Shown here: positions 42,242 to 49,580 of the stretch, in pieces
Numbering within the stretch: position 1 is the stretch's first letter
Layout of the letters: each line of letters starts with the position of its first letter
DNA from: Bdellovibrio sp. SKB1291214
Lineage (GTDB): Bacteria; Bdellovibrionota; Bdellovibrionia; Bdellovibrionales; Bdellovibrionaceae
Reading direction: 5' to 3'
Assembly: GCF_002209355.2 (NCBI RefSeq)
Contig: NZ_CP106855.1
Location: forward strand, 2,790,001-2,854,000
Length of the DNA stretch: 64,000 nt
Made by a program: the position numbers and the translations under genes
Notes under the pieces: model-generated
What the model saw: the letters and a program-made list of their open reading frames with translations, nothing else
What the model was told of the DNA's origin: nothing
The model's database searches: none

Positions 42242-42622
42242 ATGAGAAAATTAGTTACAGCGATTATTCCGGTACTTATTTTGGCAGCTTGCTCTCATGG
42301 TGACTGCCGGGGTGAAAAGAAAAAGAACTCTCAAGCTGATGGAGGTGCTGCCGTGACATCTACTACCAATACTTCAGACCGTGTGAAAGTGTTTAAACCA
42401 GATGGTTCTTTGCAATGTGGTCAGGGTAAACGCATCCCACTTCCTGATATGCAAAAAGACCTGGGTTCTATTCAGGTTTTCTCTAGCAAAAATGCCAACG
42501 ACGGTATGATGCGCATCCAACTTTGCGGAAGCCCCACAGGAAACTGCAACGTGTATGAAATTGACCGTAAAGATCTAGCAGCCGCTCAAAAAGCAGGTTT
42601 CAAAGAGTGGACTGCTGAATAG
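42242..42622 (+). CDS. Small cysteine-containing lipoprotein
   Basis: A 126-residue predicted lipoprotein, lipobox LAACS. After a low-complexity linker (KKKNSQADGGAAVTSTTNTS) comes a compact domain with paired cysteines (SLQCGQGKRIPLPDM, IQLCGSPTGNCNVYEID), ending in a helix DLAAAQKAGFKEW. I do not recognise the family. The ATG at 42242 is preferred over the GTG one codon earlier because GGGGAG then lies 6 bases upstream. A small hairpin (42199-42215) lies between it and bamB, so partial cotranscription is possible. Confidence 0.7.
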   Translation: MRKLVTAIIPVLILAACSHGDCRGEKKKNSQADGGAAVTSTTNTSDRVKVFKPDGSLQCGQGKRIPLPDMQKDLGSIQVFSSKNANDGMMRIQLCGSPTGNCNVYEIDRKDLAAAQKAGFKEWTAE

Positions 42623-42671
42623 TCTCATTCTGAGACGTAACTTCTATTTACGCTCAGTTGCCAATTCTCGC

Positions 42672-42692
42672 AAGGGGAGTGAATCTCCCCTT
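42672..42692 (+). terminator. Hairpin after the small lipoprotein gene
   Basis: AAGGGGAG-TGAAT-CTCCCCTT is a perfect 8-bp stem but has no U tract (TTACAATT follows), so it is at most a weak terminator. A smaller hairpin GTCTCA-TTC-TGAGAC precedes it near 42622. Confidence 0.4.
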
Positions 42693-42721
42693 ACAATTCA
42701 CCTAAAATCAAATAGTTAACT

Positions 42722-42737
42722 GCGCACCCTCTTTGCA
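42722..42737 (+). promoter_or_regulatory. Possible degenerate sigma-54 promoter of the effector-like pair
   Basis: GCGCACCCTCTTTGCA matches the spacing and the -12 box (TTGCA) of sigma-54 promoters, but the -24 box reads GCGCAC instead of TGGCAC, losing one of the critical G residues. The start would be near 42748, 12 bases before the GTG. Activity is doubtful. Confidence 0.25.
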
Positions 42738-42760
42738 ACTGGAACACACTGAGGTGTCGT

Positions 42761-45103
42761 GTGCGCTATTTATTTGTATTGCTGTTTATATTCAATACTG
42801 GGATTCAAGCTTTCGCGGTGGATTTATCGCGTGATGCCGCTGCTATTGAATCTGTGGATAAATTGCTCGCCGTCGATCGATTGCAGTTCTACGTCATGAA
42901 TTTAGCTGATTTTTTAGGAAATAAACGTGATCCCAGTTTGATCAAGGTCTTATATTCCATCACTCCTGAAGACATTTATAAAGTCACATCTGATACGAAG
43001 ATCTTAAATGCACCCACAAATTGGGATGCTGTGATCACTGCTGTTGTAAACAAAAAGGCTCCAGAACTGAAAGCCACTGCTGCGGATTTTAAGTGGGACT
43101 ATAATTTCTTTAAAAACAAACTTGCAACGAAGTTTGCTTCGGAGCCGCTTAAAGCCGGTAAAGGCGTAAAGCCATTGGCCTTGGATTTTGCCGAGGTCCC
43201 TTGGCAAGAATCCCCCGAAGAGCGTGTTGATTCTAAATATTTGATGGATGTTGAAAGATATATCTCTGAAAAAACAACGCGTGCTTTCGTCTGGGATGCA
43301 ATTATTAATGAACGCAATATTTCATTCATCATTGGTGACCAAAGAGATTTTACGGAAACAGTTGAACGAAATGGTTTTGAGATCGTTAAAGAGATCAAGC
43401 CCATGGCAAGAAACTATAATAAAATATTCTTGGCTTATAATCCTAAAACTCAAAAACACTTTTACATGGTGAATTTGATTTCGGGTGCTGACCGCGTGTT
43501 ACATTTTGTAGATCAGATCAAAGCCTTGAAATTCGACGGAAAAACCTTTGCTTCGAAAAAAGGTCAGGTCTCGGTGTATGGCGATGCTAATCGCTTTCAT
43601 GAAAAACAAACGGTCATCCTAAAAGACATCTTTAAAAACTTACCCGTGGCAGACAAAGTTTTGATCGGCCAAAAAGGTGCCTTTGAAACGGCGATTAAAG
43701 ATGCCGGGATGCTTGATATCGTTAAAGTGCAATCTTCTGAACTGCTAAAATCGATGGGTGTCGATAAGTCAGCGCAAGTCTCTAAATTCAACGGTATGGC
43801 CCAGCGAGCGATGAAAGAATCTTCGTTTCAGTTAGATGCACTTCACAACTCAAGTGTTAAGATTGAAAATGTCTATGAAAAATATGGGGATAGCATTTCA
43901 CGTTCTTATGCTCAATTTACCTCGGAACAAGCAAGCCACGAATTCAGCGATTATCTTTTAGAAGATACCAATGGTCAGGTTAAACGCTGGCGGGTCTTTT
44001 CCGCAGTCTGGGGTGACGAGATCGTTCCCATTGCGAAAGCTTTGAAGGCCACAGGACACAGGGATATCGTTTACATTGGTACTGCGGGAGCCATGGCCAA
44101 CAAAGGTATAAAAGTCGGGGACGTCATTCGGGGCGGCTTCGTGCAAACACATACAGGTGAAAAACTAGCTTTCACACAAGGAAACCTTGCACCCACTCCT
44201 CAGGACCGCATGGCCATTGTCGGTCAAGTCCATACGCCCTTTGAAGAAACCGAAGCTTGGCTTAAAAAGACAGCCGCTGGTTTCGATATTGTAGAAGTTG
44301 AGACCGGCTATTTACGTGAAATCCTGGGCTCCCAGGTAAAACTGGAAGCTTACTTCCTAATTTCTGACGTTGTAGGTTCTGAAAATGAAACGCTAGCGCA
44401 TGCTGCACAATCATCTTCGCGGCGCAAACGCAATCAGTTAAAACTGTTGGAAAATCTATTTGTACAAAATGGCATACGTGCTCCAATTTCTAATTATGAA
44501 CCGATCCCGCAAAATGCACGCTTTAAGGCGCTGTTTCGTAAATTGACCGAGCTAAATTCAAGTCGTGATGCGATTTCGGTCTTTCAAATGACTCAAATCG
44601 CGATCCGCAATGGATATACAGCGGAATCAGATCTTGCGACCTTGATGAAACAACCGAATTTCAAAAGAGCGGATTTTGATTTTTCAATGAAAAGCCTGGG
44701 CAGTCTTTTGGCAAATACCCAGCAATCGTTGCCTCGTGGGCAAACGATGAAATTTTCTAGCGAAGACATCATGAATGGTACATTCAATCCGAAAGTTAAA
44801 TCTACAGTTTACTTGATCGCCCCCGACGGCATGGCGATGGAACAATTCAAGAACTTTGTTAATCCGACAAGCTTGGATTTTATGAAAAAATATTTTGATA
44901 TTCAGATTGTGGATTCTAACTCCTTGGCCGCGAACGCAGGGCGATCTGTTTCCACTTTAAGTTCAGATGTTTTGTTTGAGGTCTATCGAGACGTTTTGGG
45001 AAAAGCTGGGTTTGGCTTAGAGGTGGATATCTCTGGAAATTATCGCTTGAAAGAATTGACTGGATCATTGGGAGTCCCAAGATGTTCATCCGTGTTTATG
45101 TAA
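42761..45103 (+). CDS. Large secreted protein with nucleoside phosphorylase/nucleosidase-like domain
   Basis: A 780-residue protein starting with GTG (GAGG upstream); the signal peptide MRYLFVLLFIFNTGIQAFA directs export. Residues 1-400 show no family I recognise. Residues about 405-565 resemble the PNP_UDP/MTA-SAH-nucleosidase fold: YIGTAGAMANKGIKVGDVI (438-456) is the phosphate/glycine loop region, VEVETGYLREI (511-521) corresponds to the V-x-ME-x-A motif with E514 as ribose-binding glutamate, and ISDVVGS (534-540) provides the catalytic-type aspartate D536. A further 215 residues follow without known motif. It would act outside the cytoplasm on nucleosides, NAD-derived products or similar. 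The next gene overlaps by 22 bp, so the two are coupled. Domain assignment is by motif only. Confidence 0.65.
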   Translation: MRYLFVLLFIFNTGIQAFAVDLSRDAAAIESVDKLLAVDRLQFYVMNLADFLGNKRDPSLIKVLYSITPEDIYKVTSDTKILNAPTNWDAVITAVVNKKAPELKATAADFKWDYNFFKNKLATKFASEPLKAGKGVKPLALDFAEVPWQESPEERVDSKYLMDVERYISEKTTRAFVWDAIINERNISFIIGDQRDFTETVERNGFEIVKEIKPMARNYNKIFLAYNPKTQKHFYMVNLISGADRVLHFVDQIKALKFDGKTFASKKGQVSVYGDANRFHEKQTVILKDIFKNLPVADKVLIGQKGAFETAIKDAGMLDIVKVQSSELLKSMGVDKSAQVSKFNGMAQRAMKESSFQLDALHNSSVKIENVYEKYGDSISRSYAQFTSEQASHEFSDYLLEDTNGQVKRWRVFSAVWGDEIVPIAKALKATGHRDIVYIGTAGAMANKGIKVGDVIRGGFVQTHTGEKLAFTQGNLAPTPQDRMAIVGQVHTPFEETEAWLKKTAAGFDIVEVETGYLREILGSQVKLEAYFLISDVVGSENETLAHAAQSSSRRKRNQLKLLENLFVQNGIRAPISNYEPIPQNARFKALFRKLTELNSSRDAISVFQMTQIAIRNGYTAESDLATLMKQPNFKRADFDFSMKSLGSLLANTQQSLPRGQTMKFSSEDIMNGTFNPKVKSTVYLIAPDGMAMEQFKNFVNPTSLDFMKKYFDIQIVDSNSLAANAGRSVSTLSSDVLFEVYRDVLGKAGFGLEVDISGNYRLKELTGSLGVPRCSSVFM

Positions 45104-46671
45104 TCCTCGCGATTCTTTTGATACATAATTTAACCTTTGCGGGTAATTCCATCCCGCAGGATTTGTCATTTGATGAAAGCCTGAGGAAATTGCAGTTTCT
45201 GATCAACGAAAACATGAACCGCAAACACCGTGGTGGTATGTTCGAGAATCAACTGGAACTTCGTGAGGCTGCGACGGCTAAAATCGAAAAGGCTTTGGTT
45301 GTTGATACGGAAACCCACACACGGATTATTCCTGAATTTAATAGCGACGGTTTAACCATTCGCTTGCAGTACGATGAAACCGTAGAAAAACGTCCAGAAC
45401 TTTTCTTTAAAGATCTTTTATTATTCACGCGGTTGACTCACTTTGATTTGGGTACGGGAATGAGCGTTTCAGATCGTGAATTTGACAAGTTGATCTTTGA
45501 TTCGCCCTACACCTGGGCAGAACTTGAATTTAATAATCAAAAGGGGAGTCTGGCGGCGCGTGCCCGTCTGGCTCATATCCATCTCGAGTTGTTAAAATCG
45601 ACATATGCACAGTCGGCTGCAGAGTTTATCGAGCAAATAACGAAGTCCCCGGGTCGCGTGCAAAACGGGCTCGCAGCCTCTTTGCAAGATTCTGTGGTAA
45701 AAGTTCAAGAGCTTGATAAAGCTGCTTTAAAAGACCAACGAGCGCAGAAAAAATCGGTTGATGCTTGGCGATCACAGACCCGTGTCCTAGAAAAATGGGA
45801 ATCTAATTCTGACAAACTAAATGATCTTATGCTCAAAAATGATCGTCTAGGTGTGGCGCAAATGATTTCCGATTTTCTTCCTTGGGCTGCCATGGAGCCT
45901 TCTGAAGCGAACGCTTGGAAGGTTTGGTTAGATGCCATTCGCAGTCCAAGCCCGACACATACCACGGTTGCATTCCGCGGTATTGATTATGAAACCGATA
46001 AAATTCAAAGACTCCAATTGCCAAACGGTGAAAATCGCGTGGCCTTTATGTCGACCGTTTTAACCAAGAACCAAGGGAACTATACTCGTCGTTTAAGATC
46101 TCTTTCAGTGAATCGCTTGCAGAATGGCGATATCTCAATTGAAAATACCACACGATTTGCCGGAACTGCGCCTATAGTTGGTATTTCCGATCAAATGACG
46201 ATTCATGCACAAGAGCCGCGAAGTTCTAATTTCTTGTCATTCACATATGATCCTTGGGTTGCGATTAAATTTATTGGCCGTAAAAAGGTGGTGAATGAAA
46301 AAGGGCAGATGAAACATATTCCAAACGGCGGCTTTTTAGCGGTGAAAATAGACAGCCGTCGTTTGTTTCCAAATATCATGTCGGAATATCCGGGTGAAAT
46401 CGAATTGCTTGCACCATTAGTTATATTCCCAGATGAAGTTGCCGGTTACAAAGAGGGTCCTTTCTTAGGCAAAACCCCTGAAGATACGATGGACCATTTC
46501 CTAAAACAGGTCGCGAACCTAACAGATACCAATGTGACGATTTGGTTGGATCGCAACGCGAAGAAATCGCAGTTTAAATACTATTTCAAACGAGATGGAT
46601 TTGCGTTCATGAATCAATTTCTTTTAAATGATCCGAAACATGCGCCATTGTGCTCGGGAATTTTCAACTAA
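45082..46671 (+). CDS. Secreted ADP-ribosyltransferase-like protein (effector/toxin candidate)
   Basis: A 529-residue protein with signal peptide (MFIRVYVILAILLIHNLTFA). The first 290 residues are mostly helical and unrecognised. The C-terminal part shows, in correct order, the R-S-E signature of arginine-type ADP-ribosyltransferases: R299 in TVAFRGIDYE, S386-F-T388 in NFLSFTYDPWVAIKF (the S-x-T/S core strand plus the usual aromatic and alanine), and E439-I-E441 in YPGEIELLAPLVIFPDEVAG (the E-x-E loop followed by the typical L-x-P strand). Such enzymes use NAD to modify target proteins or nucleic acids. It is translationally coupled to the nucleosidase-like gene. Homology could not be searched, so this is a motif-based call. 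Confidence 0.6.
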   Translation: MFIRVYVILAILLIHNLTFAGNSIPQDLSFDESLRKLQFLINENMNRKHRGGMFENQLELREAATAKIEKALVVDTETHTRIIPEFNSDGLTIRLQYDETVEKRPELFFKDLLLFTRLTHFDLGTGMSVSDREFDKLIFDSPYTWAELEFNNQKGSLAARARLAHIHLELLKSTYAQSAAEFIEQITKSPGRVQNGLAASLQDSVVKVQELDKAALKDQRAQKKSVDAWRSQTRVLEKWESNSDKLNDLMLKNDRLGVAQMISDFLPWAAMEPSEANAWKVWLDAIRSPSPTHTTVAFRGIDYETDKIQRLQLPNGENRVAFMSTVLTKNQGNYTRRLRSLSVNRLQNGDISIENTTRFAGTAPIVGISDQMTIHAQEPRSSNFLSFTYDPWVAIKFIGRKKVVNEKGQMKHIPNGGFLAVKIDSRRLFPNIMSEYPGEIELLAPLVIFPDEVAGYKEGPFLGKTPEDTMDHFLKQVANLTDTNVTIWLDRNAKKSQFKYYFKRDGFAFMNQFLLNDPKHAPLCSGIFN

Positions 46672-46863
46672 CCATTGAAACATAATGATATATCTTCATA
46701 GATAAGTTTCATCCGAGGTCCAGCTTTTAAATAATCTCGCTAGATCCTGGGTAAAACCATCTTATTTCATTGGTTTTCTAGGTCTTTGTTTCAACCTGTT
46801 TCTTAAATAAAGATCTGTGTCGTTAGACTTTTTGTTTTCTATTCATTTTATGGGAATTGAAAC

Positions 46864-46903
46864 TTTGAAGTTTGATTTCAAATCAAAGAAATCAAACTTC
46901 AAA
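46864..46903. repeat. 40-bp inverted repeat with perfect 16-bp arms
   Basis: TTTGAAGTTTGATTTC (46864-46879), 8-base loop, GAAATCAAACTTCAAA (46888-46903). It lies about 190 bp after the ADP-ribosyltransferase-like gene and has no U tract that would make it a typical terminator. Confidence 0.85.
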
Positions 46904-47001
46904 AGAATACAAAATGCATTTTCTTTGGATTTAAACAGATCAATTTCGACATGATTTAAACCTATAGATCTAGATCTAATTCGAACCTGTTGAAGTGTTT
47001 A

Positions 47002-47124
47002 AAATACGCATCAAATAACCAAGGTTTTTGATGGTTAAATCGATAGGAATCGCAGGTTTTAAAATGATCCGTTTTAAAACAATTAAAAGAACCAGCAAGT
47101 AAGTAAGGTTTTTGATGCGTATTT
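47002..47124. repeat. Long-range inverted repeat, 14-bp arms
   Basis: AAATACGCATCAAA (47002-47015) and TTTGATGCGTATTT (47111-47124) are perfect complements 95 bases apart. Inside are the paired palindromes TTTTAAAA (47057-47064 and 47072-47079) and the direct repeat AAGGTTTTTGATG. An RNA from here would form a long-stem structure of about 120 nt. Confidence 0.75.
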
Positions 47125-47591
47125 GAGCTGTATTTAAACGATCAAGGATTGGAGTATGCATAGCCATACCAAAAAGGTAGGTTTTAACCTTGGCGATTTA
47201 AACGCAAATTCGAAACTCAAAAGAAGTAGGTCCGAAATCCAGGGCTTTTGATAAGGATTCATTGATCTAAATATACGGCCTAATAAAATGATTCAAAACA
47301 GGCTGATAGATCCCAAGATTGGTTTAAATGGCGATTCCGAATGTTGAAATGAACCTTGAATCGATAATACGCCATCGAAGGATCAGATCGAATATATGCA
47401 TTTAACGCCGTAAAGAAGCCCTCTAATCAAATACACTACATATATACCGTTACATAATATAACTTATCAGAAGCTTTTATGGGCCTGTTTCTGAACGCCG
47501 TTAACTTTATAAATCAAAACCCGATCGGTCTGCTGATAGTTGATTTTCGATAAGTTCATGCATCAGATAAAATACCACGATCATAATTTAT

Positions 47592-48320
47592 TTAAAAAAA
47601 GTATTCTGTCATTTTAGTCTGGGAATTCTCGAACGGAAGAATCTTTGCAAACCAATATGTCTCTCGCGTACCGTCGACGTTAATTTCGCTCATCTCAAAA
47701 GAACTCACTGTCGCCGTCAGCACAGATTCATCTTTAAGCTTAAAACGCATTCCATGGATGCGCTTAGCGGTTACAATAAGTTCGTCAACAGTTCCTTCAA
47801 AGGATTTAGAACCTTCAGAAACGACAGTTTCCAGTGGTCGCCCTTGTAACTCTTCTTGTGTGTAGCCCAAAGAAGACACGAATCTATCTGATAAATTGCT
47901 CATAGAAAGAGACTTCTGATTTACGACCAAAATCAAATCTTGCTCTTGGTACTGTTGCATCCACAATTCGATTTTTTCTAAAAAAGATAGTTGATCTGTA
48001 TAGTCCTCGATGATCTTCATGGTCTGAAATCTTGAGGAATCTGGATCTTCGATCTTAGTCACGGTTTCTAAAACAAACAATTTGCGACCATCTTTGGCTT
48101 TACGCCAGTTAAACTTTGCTCCTGCTATAGTCGTGTCTTCCGAGGAATCAAATAGCAATATTGCGTCAGATTGGTCGATGATTTCTGACTGGTTGTATCC
48201 AAGCAACTGTTCAACATTGGAATTCCAAACAGTGATTCGATGTTGATCATCTGTCATGTAAGCTGCTACATGTTCGATATTTCGGATTTGATCAACGATT
48301 GAAATGCCACTTGAGCCCAT
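47592..48320 (-). CDS. PAS-domain protein without output domain
   Basis: A 242-residue cytoplasmic protein with two PAS-like sensor domains: about 12-115 (YMTDDQHRITVWNSNVEQLL, then FNWRKAKDGRKLFVLETVTK) and about 120-235 (DRFVSSLGYTQEELQGRPLE). The pattern N-x-x-x-x-x-LGY-x-x-x-E is the usual PAS core. There is no kinase, GGDEF, HTH or chemotaxis domain, so it must act by binding a partner. Helix FLEKIELWMQQYQEQD links the two. The gene is alone, its 3' end bordering the repeat-rich region. Confidence 0.75.
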   Translation of the reverse strand: MGSSGISIVDQIRNIEHVAAYMTDDQHRITVWNSNVEQLLGYNQSEIIDQSDAILLFDSSEDTTIAGAKFNWRKAKDGRKLFVLETVTKIEDPDSSRFQTMKIIEDYTDQLSFLEKIELWMQQYQEQDLILVVNQKSLSMSNLSDRFVSSLGYTQEELQGRPLETVVSEGSKSFEGTVDELIVTAKRIHGMRFKLKDESVLTATVSSFEMSEINVDGTRETYWFAKILPFENSQTKMTEYFF

Positions 48321-48626
48321 GTCTTTTTCCTTATGAGAAACTTTTTTGCTGAATCTCCTCTATAAACATAATTATTCAATCAACTATGGTCAAAAGATGG
48401 CCGCACTAAACTTGCAGTTATAATTATTAACAACTAAGAGTGATTGAATAGGATTACAGCTGACATTTTTTTAGCTTTTACATTTCCCCTATGCCATTTG
48501 GTTGTCTAAGATGAGCAAGTATTAAATAGGTTTATAACAATTATTTTCATACCATATTCACGTTCATGCTAAGTCTAATATTGATGCTTAACCTTAACTT
48601 GATTTTTATGAACTAAAGGGTGCATT
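48321..48626. other. Divergent promoter region between PAS and HTH genes
   Basis: A 306-bp A/T-rich region. It includes ACAGCTGACATTTT (48456-48469), which recurs at 49482-49495. A CCGCAC-N5-TTGCA sequence near 48400 has sigma-54 spacing but a defective -24 box. No gene seen. Confidence 0.4.
48456..48469 (+). repeat. Shared 14-base motif, copy 1
   Basis: ACAGCTGACATTTT, identical to 49482-49495; both copies are preceded by TGATT and lie upstream of plus-strand genes. It could be a common -35-type element (CTGACA) or regulator site. Confidence 0.45.
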
Positions 48627-48926
48627 TTGTCTTTATCGGATTACATTAAAAAGAAAAGACTGAACGCCCTTCTGACTCAGCAGGAAGCGGCAAAGCTATT
48701 GGGCTACAAAAAGTCCCAGTTCCTATCTAATTTGGAGTTAGGAAATAGAAAACCGCCTTTAGAAGTTCTAAAGAAGATGTGCGAAGTTTATAAAATTCCG
48801 CCTGAAGAAATGCGTGAGGAATACATCCGAAGTACATCCAAAGAGGCAGAGGAAACTGCCGAAAAAAAATGGGATGAGTCAGAGAAAAAATCCGCTAAAG
48901 ATGACGGAAAATCCAACGGCGAGTGA
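48627..48926 (+). CDS. Xre-family HTH regulator
   Basis: A 99-residue protein starting with TTG (AAGGG upstream). Residues 5-60 form a Cro/CI-type helix-turn-helix: LTQQEAAKLLGYKKSQFLSN is the recognition unit and NRKPPLEVLKKMCEVYKIPP completes it. The last 30 residues are a charged Glu/Lys tail (SEKKSAKDDGKSN). It is likely a DNA-binding regulator of nearby genes. Its stop lies 6 bp from the convergent secreted-protein gene. Confidence 0.8.
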   Translation: MSLSDYIKKKRLNALLTQQEAAKLLGYKKSQFLSNLELGNRKPPLEVLKKMCEVYKIPPEEMREEYIRSTSKEAEETAEKKWDESEKKSAKDDGKSNGE

Positions 48927-48932
48927 TTTTGT

Positions 48933-49400
48933 TTAATTCAAGATAATATGATTGTTTGAAATTACCACCTGGGTCTGTGGATTCACCAATTCCAGGTGTA
49001 CATGCGGCTTATAAGGGCTGTGGTTTCCTAAGACCGAGTTGTTATCGATTCTAAACCGACGTTTTCCATCCGAGCTTAAAAACACTCCCGAACCTGCTTT
49101 GCCAATCTGTGAATATTCTTGGCCCATCCATTTCTCTCCGAGCGCCAAAGCTTCGGTTTGATTGACTGTGAATCGACTCGTGATATTTCCATGGCCTTCG
49201 ATGGTTTCAATGATCACATCATCTAATAATTTTTCGTCAATCGACTCTTTAAAGAATAATAACGACTTTGTCTCGGCCAGCGTAAAGACGGACTGACATT
49301 GCAATGTGGATTGAGCGTGGGCCGTCAGGCTCCCCGTCAATGAAACTATCGCCACAAGGGCTATTAAAGTGTTTTTAAACCATTTCCTAAGATCAGCCAT
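48933..49400 (-). CDS. Small secreted protein with polymorphic-toxin-like C-terminus
   Basis: A 155-residue protein with signal peptide (ends GSLTAHAQ). The mature N-terminus STLQCQSVFTLAETKSLLFF is followed by a domain LGEKWMGQEYSQIGKAGSGV then FLSSDGKRRFRIDNNSVLG then HSPYKPHVHLELV. The pattern G-E-x-W/Y...G-V-x-x-S-x-DG-x-R-x-FR...H...PHVH-x-E resembles a small domain that I recall from the C-termini of polymorphic and filamentous-haemagglutinin-type toxins. With no search possible this stays tentative. The N-terminal motif T-L-x-C-x-x-VF is shared with the divergent gene at 49581. No immunity gene is recognisable. Confidence 0.6.
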   Translation of the reverse strand: MADLRKWFKNTLIALVAIVSLTGSLTAHAQSTLQCQSVFTLAETKSLLFFKESIDEKLLDDVIIETIEGHGNITSRFTVNQTEALALGEKWMGQEYSQIGKAGSGVFLSSDGKRRFRIDNNSVLGNHSPYKPHVHLELVNPQTQVVISNNHIILN

Positions 49401-49481
49401 AGATAAATACGAAGCTAAAATCGGACCATCGTAAGATGAAATATAGCCACTTTAAAATAGAAACCATTGGTGATTAACTGG

Positions 49482-49495
49482 ACAGCTGACATTTT
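49482..49495 (+). repeat. Shared 14-base motif, copy 2
   Basis: ACAGCTGACATTTT, identical to 48456-48469, here 32 bp before the ATG at 49527 in the divergent region of two secreted-protein genes. Confidence 0.45.
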
Positions 49496-49580
49496 AGGTG
49501 TGGTCTTTCCATTGCAAAGAAAAAAAATGATGAATATGGGATTGATTCGCTATTGCTTAAAATTAAAGGCAGTAAGTTGA

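Larger units (their letters stand above)
46672..47591. other. Gene-free, repeat-rich A/T-rich region
   Basis: About 920 bp without a credible gene. TTTAAA occurs nine times between about 46725 and 47330, where less than one would be expected at this base composition; several copies are followed within 15 bases by GATC. Two long inverted repeats (46864-46903 and 47002-47124), a 13-base direct repeat (AAGGTTTTTGATG at 47021 and 47105) and CCAAGGTT/AACCTTGG pairs add structure. A decayed element, a structured RNA or a protein-binding array are all possible. Confidence 0.6.

Noticed and set aside
46976-47167. 63-codon minus-strand open frame in the repeat-rich region
   Set aside because: Its sequence is made of the repeats (similar segments IRIKNLTYLL and LTIKNLGYLMRI arise from the duplicated AAGGTTTTTGATG), no ribosome-binding site, and composition unlike proteins around it.
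49578-49580. Selenocysteine codon in the interrupted signal peptide
   Set aside because: No hairpin typical of a selenocysteine insertion element follows directly, and a selenocysteine in the hydrophobic part of a signal peptide makes no sense.
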